Assembly (NCBI RefSeq): GCF_900236475.1
Contig: NZ_LT963352.1
Coordinates: 8,031,001 to 8,095,000 of the forward strand
Length of the DNA: 64,000 nt
DNA from: Streptomyces chartreusis NRRL 3882
Lineage (GTDB): Bacteria > Actinomycetota > Actinomycetes > Streptomycetales > Streptomycetaceae
Direction: 5' to 3'
The first letter of the stretch is position 1. The number at the start of each line of letters is the position of its first letter. Position numbers and translations under genes: made by a program. Below the pieces are notes generated by a model. It did no database searches. It was not told the DNA's origin and saw only the letters and a list, made by a program, of their open reading frames with translations. Positions 1 to 8,810 of the stretch are shown piece after piece.

Positions 1-1607
1 TCGTAGAGCCGAACGTACCCGGTGAAGATCGGGATGTGCTGGTTGGCGTGCAGTCCGTCGAGGATGTCGGTGTTCGCCGCGCACGCGTCGATCAGCCGGT
101 CCAGGTCGAACAGCTGGGCCAGCGCGAGGTGTTCGGCCTTGCCGGTGATCGTGTGCAGGTCGCAGACCGCCTCGACGATGCCGCCGAACTCGCCACTGGA
201 GAAGATCCCCCACATGCGCTGGAGCGTGGACTCCGGCAGCTTGGACAGCCGGGAGTGCATCCAGTCGCACATGCCGGACGCCAGGTCGAGGGCCCGGTCG
301 TCGTCCGTGGCGCCGTACGCGTCGAGCAGCCCCCTGAGGATCTTGTGCGCGGTGTAGTACGGCGCCCACACCTTGGTGTAGTCGGAGGTGGTCCGCGACT
401 CCAGGTCGATGAACTGCGTCTCCGGGTAGGCCGCGAGGAACCCGGGGTGGCTGGGCCCGCCCCAGGTGCGGCGCAGGGTGGCGGTCAGGTTCCGGCCGGA
501 GACGTCCGTGAACGTCCCGCCGGCCGTCTCGTCGAAGGCGTACGACGCGAGATCGCCCCGGCCCGTCGAGGCGTCGGCGGCCCGGCGGCTCTGCAACTCG
601 GTGATCTCGGCGGCGGTCAGCGCCCGCGAGAACACGTTGAACTCCTCGTAGGCTCCCGCGAAGACCGGGTCGGCGGAGTAGTTCGAGCGGCCCAGCCAGT
701 TGTTCTTCAGCGCGCCGAGGGCCGCCGGGGTGAGGCTCATCGCGGTGTTGCGCGCGACGGCGGTGCCGTTGACGTAGAGAGCGCCGGTGCCGCCCGCGAT
801 CGTGACCGCCAGGTGGCTCCACTGGTTCAGCGGCAGCGCGGCCGTGCCGTCGAGACCCTGCTCGCCGCCGGCGCCCGACGTGGTGATGGCGAAGCGCGGC
901 ACTCCGGCCTGGTTGCGGGCGGCCAGGTACAGGTAGCGGGTGGTGTCGTCGCCGAAGTCGAAGACCCGGGTCCAGTTGGCGTCGTGCGTGGGCCGCACCC
1001 AGACGGAGAGGGTGATCGCCGAGGCCCCGCCGAGTACGTCCGCCGGAAGATCCACGTACTGGTAGGAGCCACGCACCTGATCCGCGGCGGTCCCGAACTT
1101 CCCGGGAACGCTCAGCACCGCCGGGTCCCGCCGCAGCGCCGCGCGCACCTCGGTCAGCGCCCCCACCATGGTGCCTATCCGGTCGGCGAACACCCGCTCC
1201 TTCGTACCGCGGTACGCCTGCGCCAGCATCGTCAGGAAGTGGCCGGTGTAGTGACCCCGCAGGTTGCCGTTGGCCTCACCGTCCAGCCCCTCCCAACCGC
1301 CGGGGGCGACCGCACCGCCGGTGGGGAGACCGGCGTTGGCGCGGAACACCTGGAGCAGCCGGTTCACGTCGTAGCCGCGGGCGTGATCGAGCATCAACCG
1401 CCGCTTTTCGGCGAACAGCCCGGGCCTGAGAGCCACGTCTTCGAGGGCGAACGGCTGGACGGTCCAGGCGGACGGGGCGGCGGCCACGGCTGTTGCCTCC
1501 TGAACGGTGGCCGCGGCTCGGCCGGTCGTGGTGAGGGAGACCGCGGGAGTCGACGCCGCCAGTGCCGCGGCCTGGAGAAGGGATCGTCTGGAGAGGGGCG
1601 GGGCCAT
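1..1607 (-). CDS. GH127 beta-L-arabinofuranosidase with inserted LamG domain, Tat-exported (3' end outside window)
   Basis: Seen: at least 535 residues, truncated by the window edge. The ATG at 1607 follows GGAGGAGCAC. The N-terminus SRRSLLQ plus a hydrophobic stretch is a twin-arginine signal. GH127 (former DUF1680) helices appear as LRGHYTGHFLTMLAQAY (residues 116-132) and resume at VWAPYYTAHKILRGLLDAY (413-431) and GEFGGIVEA. Between them, residues about 165-345 form a LamG/concanavalin-like beta domain (SITLSVWVRP-like strands, NQWSHLAVTI, LYVNGTAVA). Known: GH127 enzymes release L-arabinofuranose from plant glycans. Inferred: a secreted enzyme for arabinan or pectin side chains whose LamG insert helps bind the glycan. 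Upstream 1631-1646 carries a short inverted repeat. The catalytic Cys/Glu region lies mostly beyond the window, so activity cannot be checked here. Confidence 0.85.
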   Translation of the reverse strand, partial: MAPPLSRRSLLQAAALAASTPAVSLTTTGRAAATVQEATAVAAAPSAWTVQPFALEDVALRPGLFAEKRRLMLDHARGYDVNRLLQVFRANAGLPTGGAVAPGGWEGLDGEANGNLRGHYTGHFLTMLAQAYRGTKERVFADRIGTMVGALTEVRAALRRDPAVLSVPGKFGTAADQVRGSYQYVDLPADVLGGASAITLSVWVRPTHDANWTRVFDFGDDTTRYLYLAARNQAGVPRFAITTSGAGGEQGLDGTAALPLNQWSHLAVTIAGGTGALYVNGTAVARNTAMSLTPAALGALKNNWLGRSNYSADPVFAGAYEEFNVFSRALTAAEITELQSRRAADASTGRGDLASYAFDETAGGTFTDVSGRNLTATLRRTWGGPSHPGFLAAYPETQFIDLESRTTSDYTKVWAPYYTAHKILRGLLDAYGATDDDRALDLASGMCDWMHSRLSKLPESTLQRMWGIFSSGEFGGIVEAVCDLHTITGKAEHLALAQLFDLDRLIDACAANTDILDGLHANQHIPIFTGYVRLY

Positions 1608-1630
1608 GTGCTCCTCCACGAAGGGGCATG

Positions 1631-1646
1631 GTTCGAGATTGCGAAC
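1631..1646. promoter_or_regulatory. Inverted repeat GTTCG-N6-CGAAC upstream of GH127 gene
   Basis: A perfect 5-bp inverted repeat with a 6-bp spacer lies 24 bases upstream of the GH127 start, between it and the end of the large ATPase gene. Its place suggests a repressor operator over the promoter or leader. Which regulator binds is unknown. The GGTTCGA string is not part of a tRNA, because no cloverleaf surrounds it. Confidence 0.3.
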
Positions 1647-1717
1647 GACGTGCGGGGGGTCGGCCAGACGTTATGCGTGGGGTGAGGAGGCGTCAACGGT
1701 GTGGACGGGATTGGTGC

Positions 1718-4700
1718 TCAGGGGTCGGCGCGGGGCACGCGGGCCAGGGCGGCTCTGATGGTCTCGGCGGGGTCGGGGACGGGGATGCCGAGGTCGTTGA
1801 GCAGGGAGACGATCTGCCGGAGGCCGGTGCGCTTGCGGAGGGCCGTCCGGTGCAGGTACTGGAGCGGGAAGTCCTCGACCGCGGGCACCTCGCCTTCGTC
1901 GAGCTCGTCCGCGCGGATGAGTCTGCGCGCCTCGCTGAACGAGAGGCCACGGGGGAGACCGTCGTGCGAGGTGGCGATGTTGCAGGCGCGCAGGCGCTTC
2001 GCGATCGTCGCGGGCTGGGCTCCCAGCTCCCGTGAGGCCATGAGGATCTGGGCGAACGGCACGGCCTCGTCCGTGCGGGTGAACCACCAGTTGAACGGGC
2101 CGCTCTCGCACAGCAGTTCCCGGTCCAGTGAGGTGGGCCGGCGCGGCACCTCCAGGGCGATGTCGAACCCGTAGCTGCGCATGCGGCGGATCTTGAGGCG
2201 GAGACCGTCGAGGTCCTGGACACTGCTGAAGACGTTTCCGTAGGGAATCGGCCCCGGCGGGACGAGGAAGTCACCGTAGAGCTCGTCGTCGAGCGCCCAG
2301 AGGTCGTCCGTGGAGGCGTCGGCGGGGAACGGATCGGGACGGGCGAAGCCGAGCGCGCAGAGCCTGGCCAGGACCTCCGCCGGCGCCAGGCCCAGTTCCT
2401 CCGCCGCATGCAGAGCGTGTCCGGGCGGTGGCGTCCGCGCCCGGTCCAGCCACGGCGGTTCACCGTCCACATTGCTGCTCAGCAGGAGGACGGTCTGCAG
2501 CGTCGGACGGTCCGGCAACCCGGCGGGATCCGCGCGCAGGCCGTGGGCGGCAAGCCGTCGGCACACGTCCTGCACGGACAATCCGAGCCGGAGGCTCGCC
2601 TGCGCGATGTGCCCCGGCGGGACCTCGGCGCCGGGGTCCAGACAGCCATCCTCGGGCTTCTCCCTGTTCAGCCACAGCAGTTCGTCCTTCTCAGCCGCCT
2701 GACATAGCGTCACGGTCGTGTCCGACAGCTGGAAGCCGAAGCCCCGCAGGCGTTCGGCCGTCGCGGCGACGGAGTCGTTCGCGCGTGCCGCTCTCCCCAT
2801 GAGGTCGGCGGACGTCAGTGGTTCGTGCCTGGTGAGGACTTCCCCGTACTGCGAAGTGAAGGTGGCGCTGTCGGCCGTGGTGAGCTCCGCCCCGGGGGAC
2901 CAGTGCCGGGGGTCGGCCTCGGGAAAGCCGAGCGCGGCCAACCGCGCGGCCACCTCGCGCGAGGGACGCTGAAGCGCGTCGGCGGCCCGGGCGATGTCGC
3001 TCAGGTCGAAGGGCCCGCGGCGCCACCTGCGTGAGTGACCGCTCTGACGGTCGTGCATGAGCAGCCACTGGTCGGAGGGAACCGGCCGCAGGACCGGACG
3101 CGGGTCGTCGATCTCCGGACACACCTCCGCGAGCTTGCCCAGAGCCCCTCGGCGGGCGAGGAGCCGCCAGAGGTACACGTGGTCCGGCGCGTGGCCTTCC
3201 ACATGGCCCCAGGCCCCACCGCCGTAGCGGTTCGCGTCGCGGGGCTCGCCCGGGACGAGGGTGAGGTCCCCCGCGAAGTACCCGGCTCGCGGACCGCCGA
3301 ACTTCACTCCCCGCAAAGCGGGTTCCCGCCCCCGCGAGAACAGCGCGGAGTCCACGATGTCCGCCAGTGCCGCGCTGTCGTCGGCCACCCTGTTCAGCCA
3401 CTGGACACCCGGCAGATCGTCTTCCTCGCCCTCCGCCAGGACACCGCTCGCCTTCTCCAGCAGCTCCCGCACCACGGCCGTGACATCGTCCAGCACATGT
3501 CTGCGATCCACCGACAGACGCGCCGGAGCCGACGGGCCCCGCAGATTCACCACCGCACCGGTCAGCCCGGGACCCGTCGCCGGGAAGACCCCCTTGCGCA
3601 CCGTCGGTTCCACCACCACGCCGTCCACCAGCAGCGCGCCACCGTGCTCGCACCACACGACCTGAGCGTCCTGCGGTCCGTCGTCCCAGTCCAACTGGGC
3701 TCCGTACGCGTTGAGGCCGGTGTCGGACCGGTCGGGTCTCTGCCGCTCCTTGAGCCGCCCGGGCTCCCATGCGCTGCTCAGCCCGCCCTTCCGGGCCGAC
3801 GTCGGGAACTCCGCGATGGCGAGCACGCGTTCCAGGACGTCGATCACGGACCAGTTCTCCGGGGCGACGTCGGCACGCAGGTACAGCCGGACCCGGGTGC
3901 CCGGCTCGCGCCCCCGGGCGGCCTTCTGCACGATCCGGAAGAGGTGGCCCGGACCGCAGATGGAGACCTCGTACACGGGCCCGGGAACGCCGTCGGCATC
4001 CATGCGGCACGTCGTGACCCGGATCTCCTCGGCGAGCATGAAGTAACTCAGCACGCCGATCCCGAACCGGCTGTTCGGGTACAGCGTCACCGGCGGATCC
4101 AGCGACTCCCAGCGGGCCCGCTCCAGCTTGAACTCCAGCTGCTCCGCGAAGCGTGCGCCGGCATGGGAGAACACCCCGCGCAGTTCGGCCTCGCCCATGC
4201 CGATGCCGTCGTCCTGGCAGTCCAGATACGCCCGGCCGTCCTCGTCGGTGTCCTGCACGAAGGAGATGCGGCCGGTGTACGGCGCGCCGAACGGTTCCGT
4301 CGTGCGGTCGAGGCACTCCTGCCGGGCACGCCGGTAGCGGCAGGCGTCGAGCGCGTTCTGGTACAGCTCCCGCACGGCCAGGTCGCGGTCCTTGTACAGC
4401 TCGATCCCCATCGCGAGATCGAGGACCCGTCGCCCGTCGCTCCGGAACCTCGCGTAGCCGTCGAAGGTGCCGCGGCTCGGAACCACGCCGTCGGCGGAGA
4501 GCCGGGTGGGGAGGTCCGGCATGGGCTGGTTGACCCGTTCCCTGACGGTGCGCCGTATCGCGTGCAGCACGGTGTCGGCCCGGGCGGTGTACTCGCGCAG
4601 CCCCTCGACGACCGCCTCGTGACGGCACTCCGCACGGAGCACCGGCAAGTCGCGTGACCCTCCCCAGTGCGCCTGGGTGAGGGTGTGGCGCAACAGGGGC

Positions 4701-5653
4701 ACATCCACCGGATACGGGATGGCGAGGTGCTCGGCGACGATGTCCGGCAGCGTCGTCATCTCGACGGACATGCCGTGGGCGAGGGCGGCGAGGAGGCCGA
4801 CGCGCTGGTAGCGGATCTGCTGGTGACCGGGGCCGCAGCGGACGCGTTCGTCGGCGGGCAGCAGACCCAGGAACTCGGGGTGACAGATGTCGGGCCCCCT
4901 GCGGAGACCGTGCAGCAGCACGGTCACCCTGTCGGCGGTGAGCGCAGCGCCCAGCTCGGCGGCGGACTCGCCCAGTTCCTCGAGAAGCCCGGGGACGGAA
5001 TCGGCTTCCGAGAACTCCTCGTGCTGCGTGAGCCGGCGGTGGCAGAGCCACCAGCCGACGAGCGGTTCGGCCTCCGGGTCCCGCAGCGCCCGCTGGACGA
5101 GCGCCTCACTCTCCTCCGCGAAGATCTCGAACGCCTCCCTGTCCGGCCCGGCGTTGCTCTCCGGGCGCAGGGACCAGGGACGGACCTCCGCGAGCCGCAC
5201 CGCCCGCCGCAGATAGTGGACCCGGTGGAGGAAGGGGAGCAGGACGAGGAGAGACGCCTCGGCCGGATAGAGGTCGAGGCCGGCCGCCCCGTCCTGGGCG
5301 GGCTCACCGAGCAGCCATTCGACGTGGTCCAGGAACGCGGTGGCGATTCGCGCGTCGCACCAGGGATCCTGCTCCAGCGCGCCTTCCAGCTCGTCCCGCA
5401 TGCGGGCCAGCCGGGCCGCGAGGGCGGTGACGTGCCGCCGGTGGTGGCCGGTGTCCCGGCCGGCCGGCACATGCTGCCAGACGCAGGAGTCGCCGGCCCG
5501 GCGTTCCCACGCGTCCATGGCGACGGATCCGGGTGTGGACCCCGTGGGCGGGGCGGCCGCGTGCACGTGCAGTTCGCGGATCGACCCGGCCTGGACGACC
5601 GCGCCCGCCACCGTGTCGCCGCTCACGACGTTACGGGTGCCACCCTCCGTCAA
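1718..5653 (-). CDS. Giant Hsp90-type (GHKL) ATPase: RHIM-like motif + inactive HD region + ATPase + seven wHTH repeats
   Basis: Seen: 1311 residues from a TTG start (MTEGGTRN...) with GGGAG/GGCAGG just upstream. Residues 8-31 hold VSGDTVAGAVVQAGSI and a His-Val-His end, like bacterial amyloid-signalling/RHIM-like motifs (VQ-x-G core). Residues about 130-370 are helical and look like an inactivated HD domain: no HD metal pair is visible. Residues about 400-620 are a GHKL/Hsp90 ATPase: N box RELYQNALDA (E429, N433), DDGIGMG (481-487) and SRFGIGVLSYF (528-538). Residues 883-1291 contain seven similar helical units about 60-66 residues apart, each ending in a pattern like VAxRLxxLGF (cores near 883, 947, 1012, 1078, 1138, 1199, 1263), read as winged-HTH repeats. 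Known: iHD-Hsp90-wHTH proteins were described computationally as NTP-dependent conflict proteins of multicellular bacteria. Inferred: a threat sensor or scaffold that oligomerises through its N-terminus. No effector gene lies next to it. Unlikely to be a housekeeping HtpG, which lacks the repeats. Confidence 0.85.
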   Translation of the reverse strand: MTEGGTRNVVSGDTVAGAVVQAGSIRELHVHAAAPPTGSTPGSVAMDAWERRAGDSCVWQHVPAGRDTGHHRRHVTALAARLARMRDELEGALEQDPWCDARIATAFLDHVEWLLGEPAQDGAAGLDLYPAEASLLVLLPFLHRVHYLRRAVRLAEVRPWSLRPESNAGPDREAFEIFAEESEALVQRALRDPEAEPLVGWWLCHRRLTQHEEFSEADSVPGLLEELGESAAELGAALTADRVTVLLHGLRRGPDICHPEFLGLLPADERVRCGPGHQQIRYQRVGLLAALAHGMSVEMTTLPDIVAEHLAIPYPVDVPLLRHTLTQAHWGGSRDLPVLRAECRHEAVVEGLREYTARADTVLHAIRRTVRERVNQPMPDLPTRLSADGVVPSRGTFDGYARFRSDGRRVLDLAMGIELYKDRDLAVRELYQNALDACRYRRARQECLDRTTEPFGAPYTGRISFVQDTDEDGRAYLDCQDDGIGMGEAELRGVFSHAGARFAEQLEFKLERARWESLDPPVTLYPNSRFGIGVLSYFMLAEEIRVTTCRMDADGVPGPVYEVSICGPGHLFRIVQKAARGREPGTRVRLYLRADVAPENWSVIDVLERVLAIAEFPTSARKGGLSSAWEPGRLKERQRPDRSDTGLNAYGAQLDWDDGPQDAQVVWCEHGGALLVDGVVVEPTVRKGVFPATGPGLTGAVVNLRGPSAPARLSVDRRHVLDDVTAVVRELLEKASGVLAEGEEDDLPGVQWLNRVADDSAALADIVDSALFSRGREPALRGVKFGGPRAGYFAGDLTLVPGEPRDANRYGGGAWGHVEGHAPDHVYLWRLLARRGALGKLAEVCPEIDDPRPVLRPVPSDQWLLMHDRQSGHSRRWRRGPFDLSDIARAADALQRPSREVAARLAALGFPEADPRHWSPGAELTTADSATFTSQYGEVLTRHEPLTSADLMGRAARANDSVAATAERLRGFGFQLSDTTVTLCQAAEKDELLWLNREKPEDGCLDPGAEVPPGHIAQASLRLGLSVQDVCRRLAAHGLRADPAGLPDRPTLQTVLLLSSNVDGEPPWLDRARTPPPGHALHAAEELGLAPAEVLARLCALGFARPDPFPADASTDDLWALDDELYGDFLVPPGPIPYGNVFSSVQDLDGLRLKIRRMRSYGFDIALEVPRRPTSLDRELLCESGPFNWWFTRTDEAVPFAQILMASRELGAQPATIAKRLRACNIATSHDGLPRGLSFSEARRLIRADELDEGEVPAVEDFPLQYLHRTALRKRTGLRQIVSLLNDLGIPVPDPAETIRAALARVPRADP

Positions 5654-5781
5654 CCTGCCGCTCCCTTCTGGCGCTTGGCGAAGAATCTATGAGGAGAGCC
5701 GCTCGGGTGTGGCCGGTTTCGGCCGAATGGGCAACCGCTGGTCAGTGACTCGACGGGGCCGGCGGTGAAAACGTCGCACGG

Positions 5782-6468
5782 CTACGGCGTCCGGCACAGC
5801 CAGTCGTACGCCGCCCGCGCTGTGAACTCCTCCTGGCCGCCCCGCAGCAGCAGACCGGCGGTGGCGAACTCCGGGGCGTCGGCCTGGGCGGCGACGTAAG
5901 GGAGGGCGATGCAGCGCATCCCCGCCGCGTGCGCGGCGGCGGCGCCCGGGGCGGCGTCCTCCAGTACCACGCAGGCCGCCGGGTCCGCGCCGAGCCGGCG
6001 GGCAGCCTCCAGGAAGACGTCGGGTGCCGGCTTGCCGTGCGCGACCTCGTCCGCCGAGACGACGGTCCGCAGGTGGGCGTCCAGACCCGTGCCCGCCAGG
6101 ACCGCCTCGATGGCCTCGGGCGAGGACCCCGAGGCCACGGCCATGGGAACGTCCTCGGCCGCCAGCAGCTCGACGAACTTGCGCATCTCGGGGTAGGCCC
6201 GCGTGGAGCTGCGCGCCAGTTCCAGATAGCGGCGGTTCTTGGCGGTGAACAGCTCCTCGACGGAGGCCCGCAGGCCGTACCGCTCGATCCAGTCCGCGAC
6301 CGTCTCCCGCGTGCTGATGCCGACGTACCGCTCGTGGTCCGTCCAGCTGAAGTCGGTGACGCCGTGCTCCGCGAGGGTCTGCCGGCCCGCCTCGTAGTAG
6401 TTCGGCTCGCTGTCCACGAGCGTTCCGTCGAGATCGAAGATGACCGAAGTGCCGCCGAGATTGCTCAT
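5782..6468 (-). CDS. HAD-family phosphatase (beta-phosphoglucomutase-like)
   Basis: Seen: 228 residues. HAD motif I is DLDGT (residues 12-16) followed by LVDSE, motif II is VASGSS, motif III is HGKPAPD and motif IV is VLEDA. A helical cap sits between motifs I and II. ATG at 6468; no strong ribosome binding site. Known: this subfamily removes or transfers phosphate on sugar phosphates and other small metabolites in the cytosol using the first Asp as nucleophile. The substrate cannot be told. Its end is 128 bases upstream of the large ATPase gene on the same strand, so read-through into that gene is possible but not shown. Confidence 0.9.
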   Translation of the reverse strand: MSNLGGTSVIFDLDGTLVDSEPNYYEAGRQTLAEHGVTDFSWTDHERYVGISTRETVADWIERYGLRASVEELFTAKNRRYLELARSSTRAYPEMRKFVELLAAEDVPMAVASGSSPEAIEAVLAGTGLDAHLRTVVSADEVAHGKPAPDVFLEAARRLGADPAACVVLEDAAPGAAAAHAAGMRCIALPYVAAQADAPEFATAGLLLRGGQEEFTARAAYDWLCRTP

Positions 6469-6512
6469 GGTTCCAGCATGTCAAAGACCATGATCCACAG
6501 ACCTCCAGGGGG

Positions 6513-6989
6513 TCAGGGCCGGACCGCGCGGCCGATCGACTCCACCAACGGAAGCAGCCGGTGGGGGACGCGCTCGCGCAGGGCGATCTCGGTGCGGGTG
6601 CGGACGACCCCGGGCAGGCTGATCAGCTTCTGGACGACGTCCTCCAGATGCGCGTTGTCCCGCGCCACGACCCGGGTGAGCAGATCCCCGCCGCCCGTGA
6701 TGGAGAACGCCTCCACGATCTCGGGCACTGCCGCCAGCGCGTCGCCCACCTCGTCGAGATGACCCTGGGTGACCTCGATGTGCACGAACGCGAGCACCGG
6801 ATGCCCGAGCGCGGCCGGGGAGAGGGCCGGTGCGGTGCCCGTGATCACGCCGTCGCGCTCCAGACGGTCGAGCCGGGCCTGCAACGTGCCCCGGGCGACG
6901 CCGAGGATACGGGCGTACTCGCGCACGCTCGTGCCCGGCTGCTCCAGCAGCAGCCGCAGGATGCGGGTGTCGAGCTCGTCCACGGCCAC
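6513..6989 (-). CDS. Lrp/AsnC-family transcriptional regulator
   Basis: Seen: about 158 residues from GTG 6989, chosen because AGGAGG lies 7 bases before it; the frame stays open to 7052 but that start has no ribosome binding site. The N-terminal wHTH reads LDTRILRLLLEQPGTSVRE, then GVARGTLQARLDRLERDGVI. The C-terminal half is the alpha-beta RAM ligand-binding domain (LAFVHIEVTQG, GGGDLLTRVVARD). Known: such proteins sense amino acids or small acids and act as dimers or octamers on DNA. The target is not evident. The divergent neighbour is the FUSC transporter at 7196, a possible target. Confidence 0.9.
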   Translation of the reverse strand: MAVDELDTRILRLLLEQPGTSVREYARILGVARGTLQARLDRLERDGVITGTAPALSPAALGHPVLAFVHIEVTQGHLDEVGDALAAVPEIVEAFSITGGGDLLTRVVARDNAHLEDVVQKLISLPGVVRTRTEIALRERVPHRLLPLVESIGRAVRP

Positions 6990-7195
6990 GCCGCGCCCTC
7001 CTCGTCCGTTGGTCCTGCTACGGCCGCTCTCCGGTCCCCTCGGGTGTGCCAATGGCCCAGTCTAGAAGGAGCCTGTTGAGCCAGTGGCGTCCGGGATGCT
7101 GATATGGATGCGTCGATGGCGCTGCGGACCCCGCGGCGCCTTTTTCATGCTTTCTCATCCGGCGTTCCGATCCGGTGTGTCGAAGGAGGCGGTAA

Positions 7196-8689
7196 GTGGT
7201 GCTGAAGAGGGTGTTCGTGGCTCCGGATCCGGGGCGGACGCGGTTGCGGTTCGCCGCGCGTGCCGTGCTCGGCATCGCGCTCGCGGTCGCCGTGTGCGGC
7301 AGCGCCGGGCACTCCCTCACGGGGGCCGTCACCGGCGGTCTCGCCGCCCTGCTCGCCCTGTTCACCGTCACCGACGCCACGGTCCGCGGGCAGGCGGTCA
7401 CCACCGCGCTGCTGCCCGCCGTCGGACTGCCCGTGCTCACCGCCGCGGCCGAACTGCACGACCATCCGGTGGCCCGCGACCTCACCTTCCTCGCCGTGGT
7501 CGGCGCGGGCGTGTACGCGCGCCGCTGGGGGCCGCGCGGGCACAGCCTCGGCGTGTTCGCGTTCATGACCTTCTTCGTGGCGCAGTTCCTGCACGCCACC
7601 ACGGACCAGCTGCCCGAGGTGTACGCCGCCGTCCTGCTGTCCGTCCTCGCCGCCGCCGTCGTGCGCTTCGGGCTGTGGTGCTACGAGCGCCGCCTGCCCC
7701 CGCCCGCCGCGCCCGCACCGCCGGGCGGCACCGGCCTGGCCCGGGTGACCACCCGGCAGGCGGTCCAGGCGACCGTCGGCGCGGGTTTCGCCCTGCTCGT
7801 GGGCCAGCTGGTGTCCGGGCAGCGCTGGTACTGGGCCGTCGGCGCCACCTGGTGGATCTTCGTCAACACCACCTCGCGCGGCGAGACCCTGGTCCGCGGT
7901 TTCCGCCGGCTCCTCGGCACGGTCATCGGCATCGCCCTCGGTCTGCTCGTCGCCGTACCCGTGCACGGCGATCCGACCGTCACGGCCGTCCTCGCCGCCT
8001 CCTGCGTCTTCGGCATCTTCTACACGGCCGCCGTGTCCTACACCTGGATGATGCTCTGGGTGACCCTCCTCGCCGGGCTGCTCTACGGCCTCCTCGGCGT
8101 GCTCGGCCCCGGCCTGCTCGCCCTGCGCCTCGCCGAGACCGGCGTCGGCGCGCTCGGCGCCGCGCTGGCAGTGATCCTCGTCCTGCCCGTCACCACCCAC
8201 AGCGTCACCGACGCCTGGATCCAGCGGGCCCTGCGCTGTGTCCACGCCTGCACCGCAGAGACCGCCCGGCGCCTGGCGGGCGCGGCCGACGCCGACCCGG
8301 CCCCGCGGGTGGCCGAACTGGAACAGTTGCTCGCCCGGGTACGGCTCTCGGTCGCCCCGCTGGTGCACCCGCTGAACCCGATGCTCGGCCGCAAGCGACG
8401 CGCCCGGCACGTGCTCGCCCTCCTCGACGACTGCGCCCGGGAGATCCGGGGCCTGGTCGCCGTCGCCGCCGACCCCGAGGCCTCCCACGACGCCCGTCTG
8501 GCCGCCGCCTGCTACCGCGTGCAGGCCGCGGTCGAGGCGCTCACCGACGGCGGAGACGTCTCGGTCCAGGCGAACGACCCCGCCACGACGGAACCCGCCC
8601 TGGCCCACCTCCACGGTCTGGAACGGGCCCTGGCGGAACTCGCCCGACCGCTCCGCACCCCGTCGGGTTCGCCCTTGGTCGGGGCCTGA
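7196..8689 (+). CDS. FUSC-family membrane protein (aromatic-acid exporter type)
   Basis: Seen: 497 residues from GTG 7196, with GGAGG 7 bases before it (a second GTG follows at once). There are two blocks of hydrophobic helices, roughly residues 20-155 and 185-335, each starting with a basic segment, plus a C-terminal cytosolic helical region with RKRRARHVLALLDDCAREIRG. This is the repeated FUSC fold (YccC/AaeB/ArAE type). Known: members export aromatic carboxylates or affect envelope stress. The second block holds the family pattern GQRWYWAVGATWWIFVNT. Divergent from the Lrp regulator at 6989. Substrate unknown. A second FUSC gene lies at 33834. Confidence 0.85.
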   Translation: MVLKRVFVAPDPGRTRLRFAARAVLGIALAVAVCGSAGHSLTGAVTGGLAALLALFTVTDATVRGQAVTTALLPAVGLPVLTAAAELHDHPVARDLTFLAVVGAGVYARRWGPRGHSLGVFAFMTFFVAQFLHATTDQLPEVYAAVLLSVLAAAVVRFGLWCYERRLPPPAAPAPPGGTGLARVTTRQAVQATVGAGFALLVGQLVSGQRWYWAVGATWWIFVNTTSRGETLVRGFRRLLGTVIGIALGLLVAVPVHGDPTVTAVLAASCVFGIFYTAAVSYTWMMLWVTLLAGLLYGLLGVLGPGLLALRLAETGVGALGAALAVILVLPVTTHSVTDAWIQRALRCVHACTAETARRLAGAADADPAPRVAELEQLLARVRLSVAPLVHPLNPMLGRKRRARHVLALLDDCAREIRGLVAVAADPEASHDARLAAACYRVQAAVEALTDGGDVSVQANDPATTEPALAHLHGLERALAELARPLRTPSGSPLVGA

Positions 8690-8723
8690 GCGCTGCGCGC
8701 CCCTGGCAGGTCCGGCCCAGTCC

Positions 8724-8752
8724 TTGACCGTTTGGTCTAGACCGCGCATGAT
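8724..8752 (+). promoter_or_regulatory. Promoter with embedded DasR-type dre box (TGGTCTAGACC)
   Basis: A -35 box TTGACC (8724-8729) and a -10-like CATGAT (8747-8752) are 17 bp apart. The core TGGTCTAGACC (8733-8743) lies between them. Known: DasR, the GlcNAc/chitin regulator of streptomycetes, binds the consensus ACTGGTCTAGACCAGT. Only the outer bases differ here. A repressor in the spacer would block RNA polymerase, so the lactonase gene at 8811 is likely released by glucosamine-6-phosphate. Confidence 0.65.
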
Positions 8753-8810
8753 CGACTGCGCGGTCATTCCGGACGGTCGAGGGACGAGTGCGGGGCGAGA
8801 GGGGACAGCG

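Noticed and set aside
1630..1650. tRNA T-arm-like GGTTCGA
   Set aside because: No matching acceptor, D or anticodon arms nearby; it is part of a short palindrome upstream of GH127.
36..1685. Long plus-strand open frame opposite the GH127 gene
   Set aside because: The minus strand codes a clear GH127/LamG protein with a good start site; the plus frame gives Arg/Gly/Val-rich text with no family pattern and exists because GC-rich DNA has few stops.
2691..5051. 786-codon minus-strand frame inside the large ATPase gene
   Set aside because: It is an offset frame of the same strand, rich in Arg, Pro and Gly without motifs; the 1311-residue frame holds the intact ATPase boxes.
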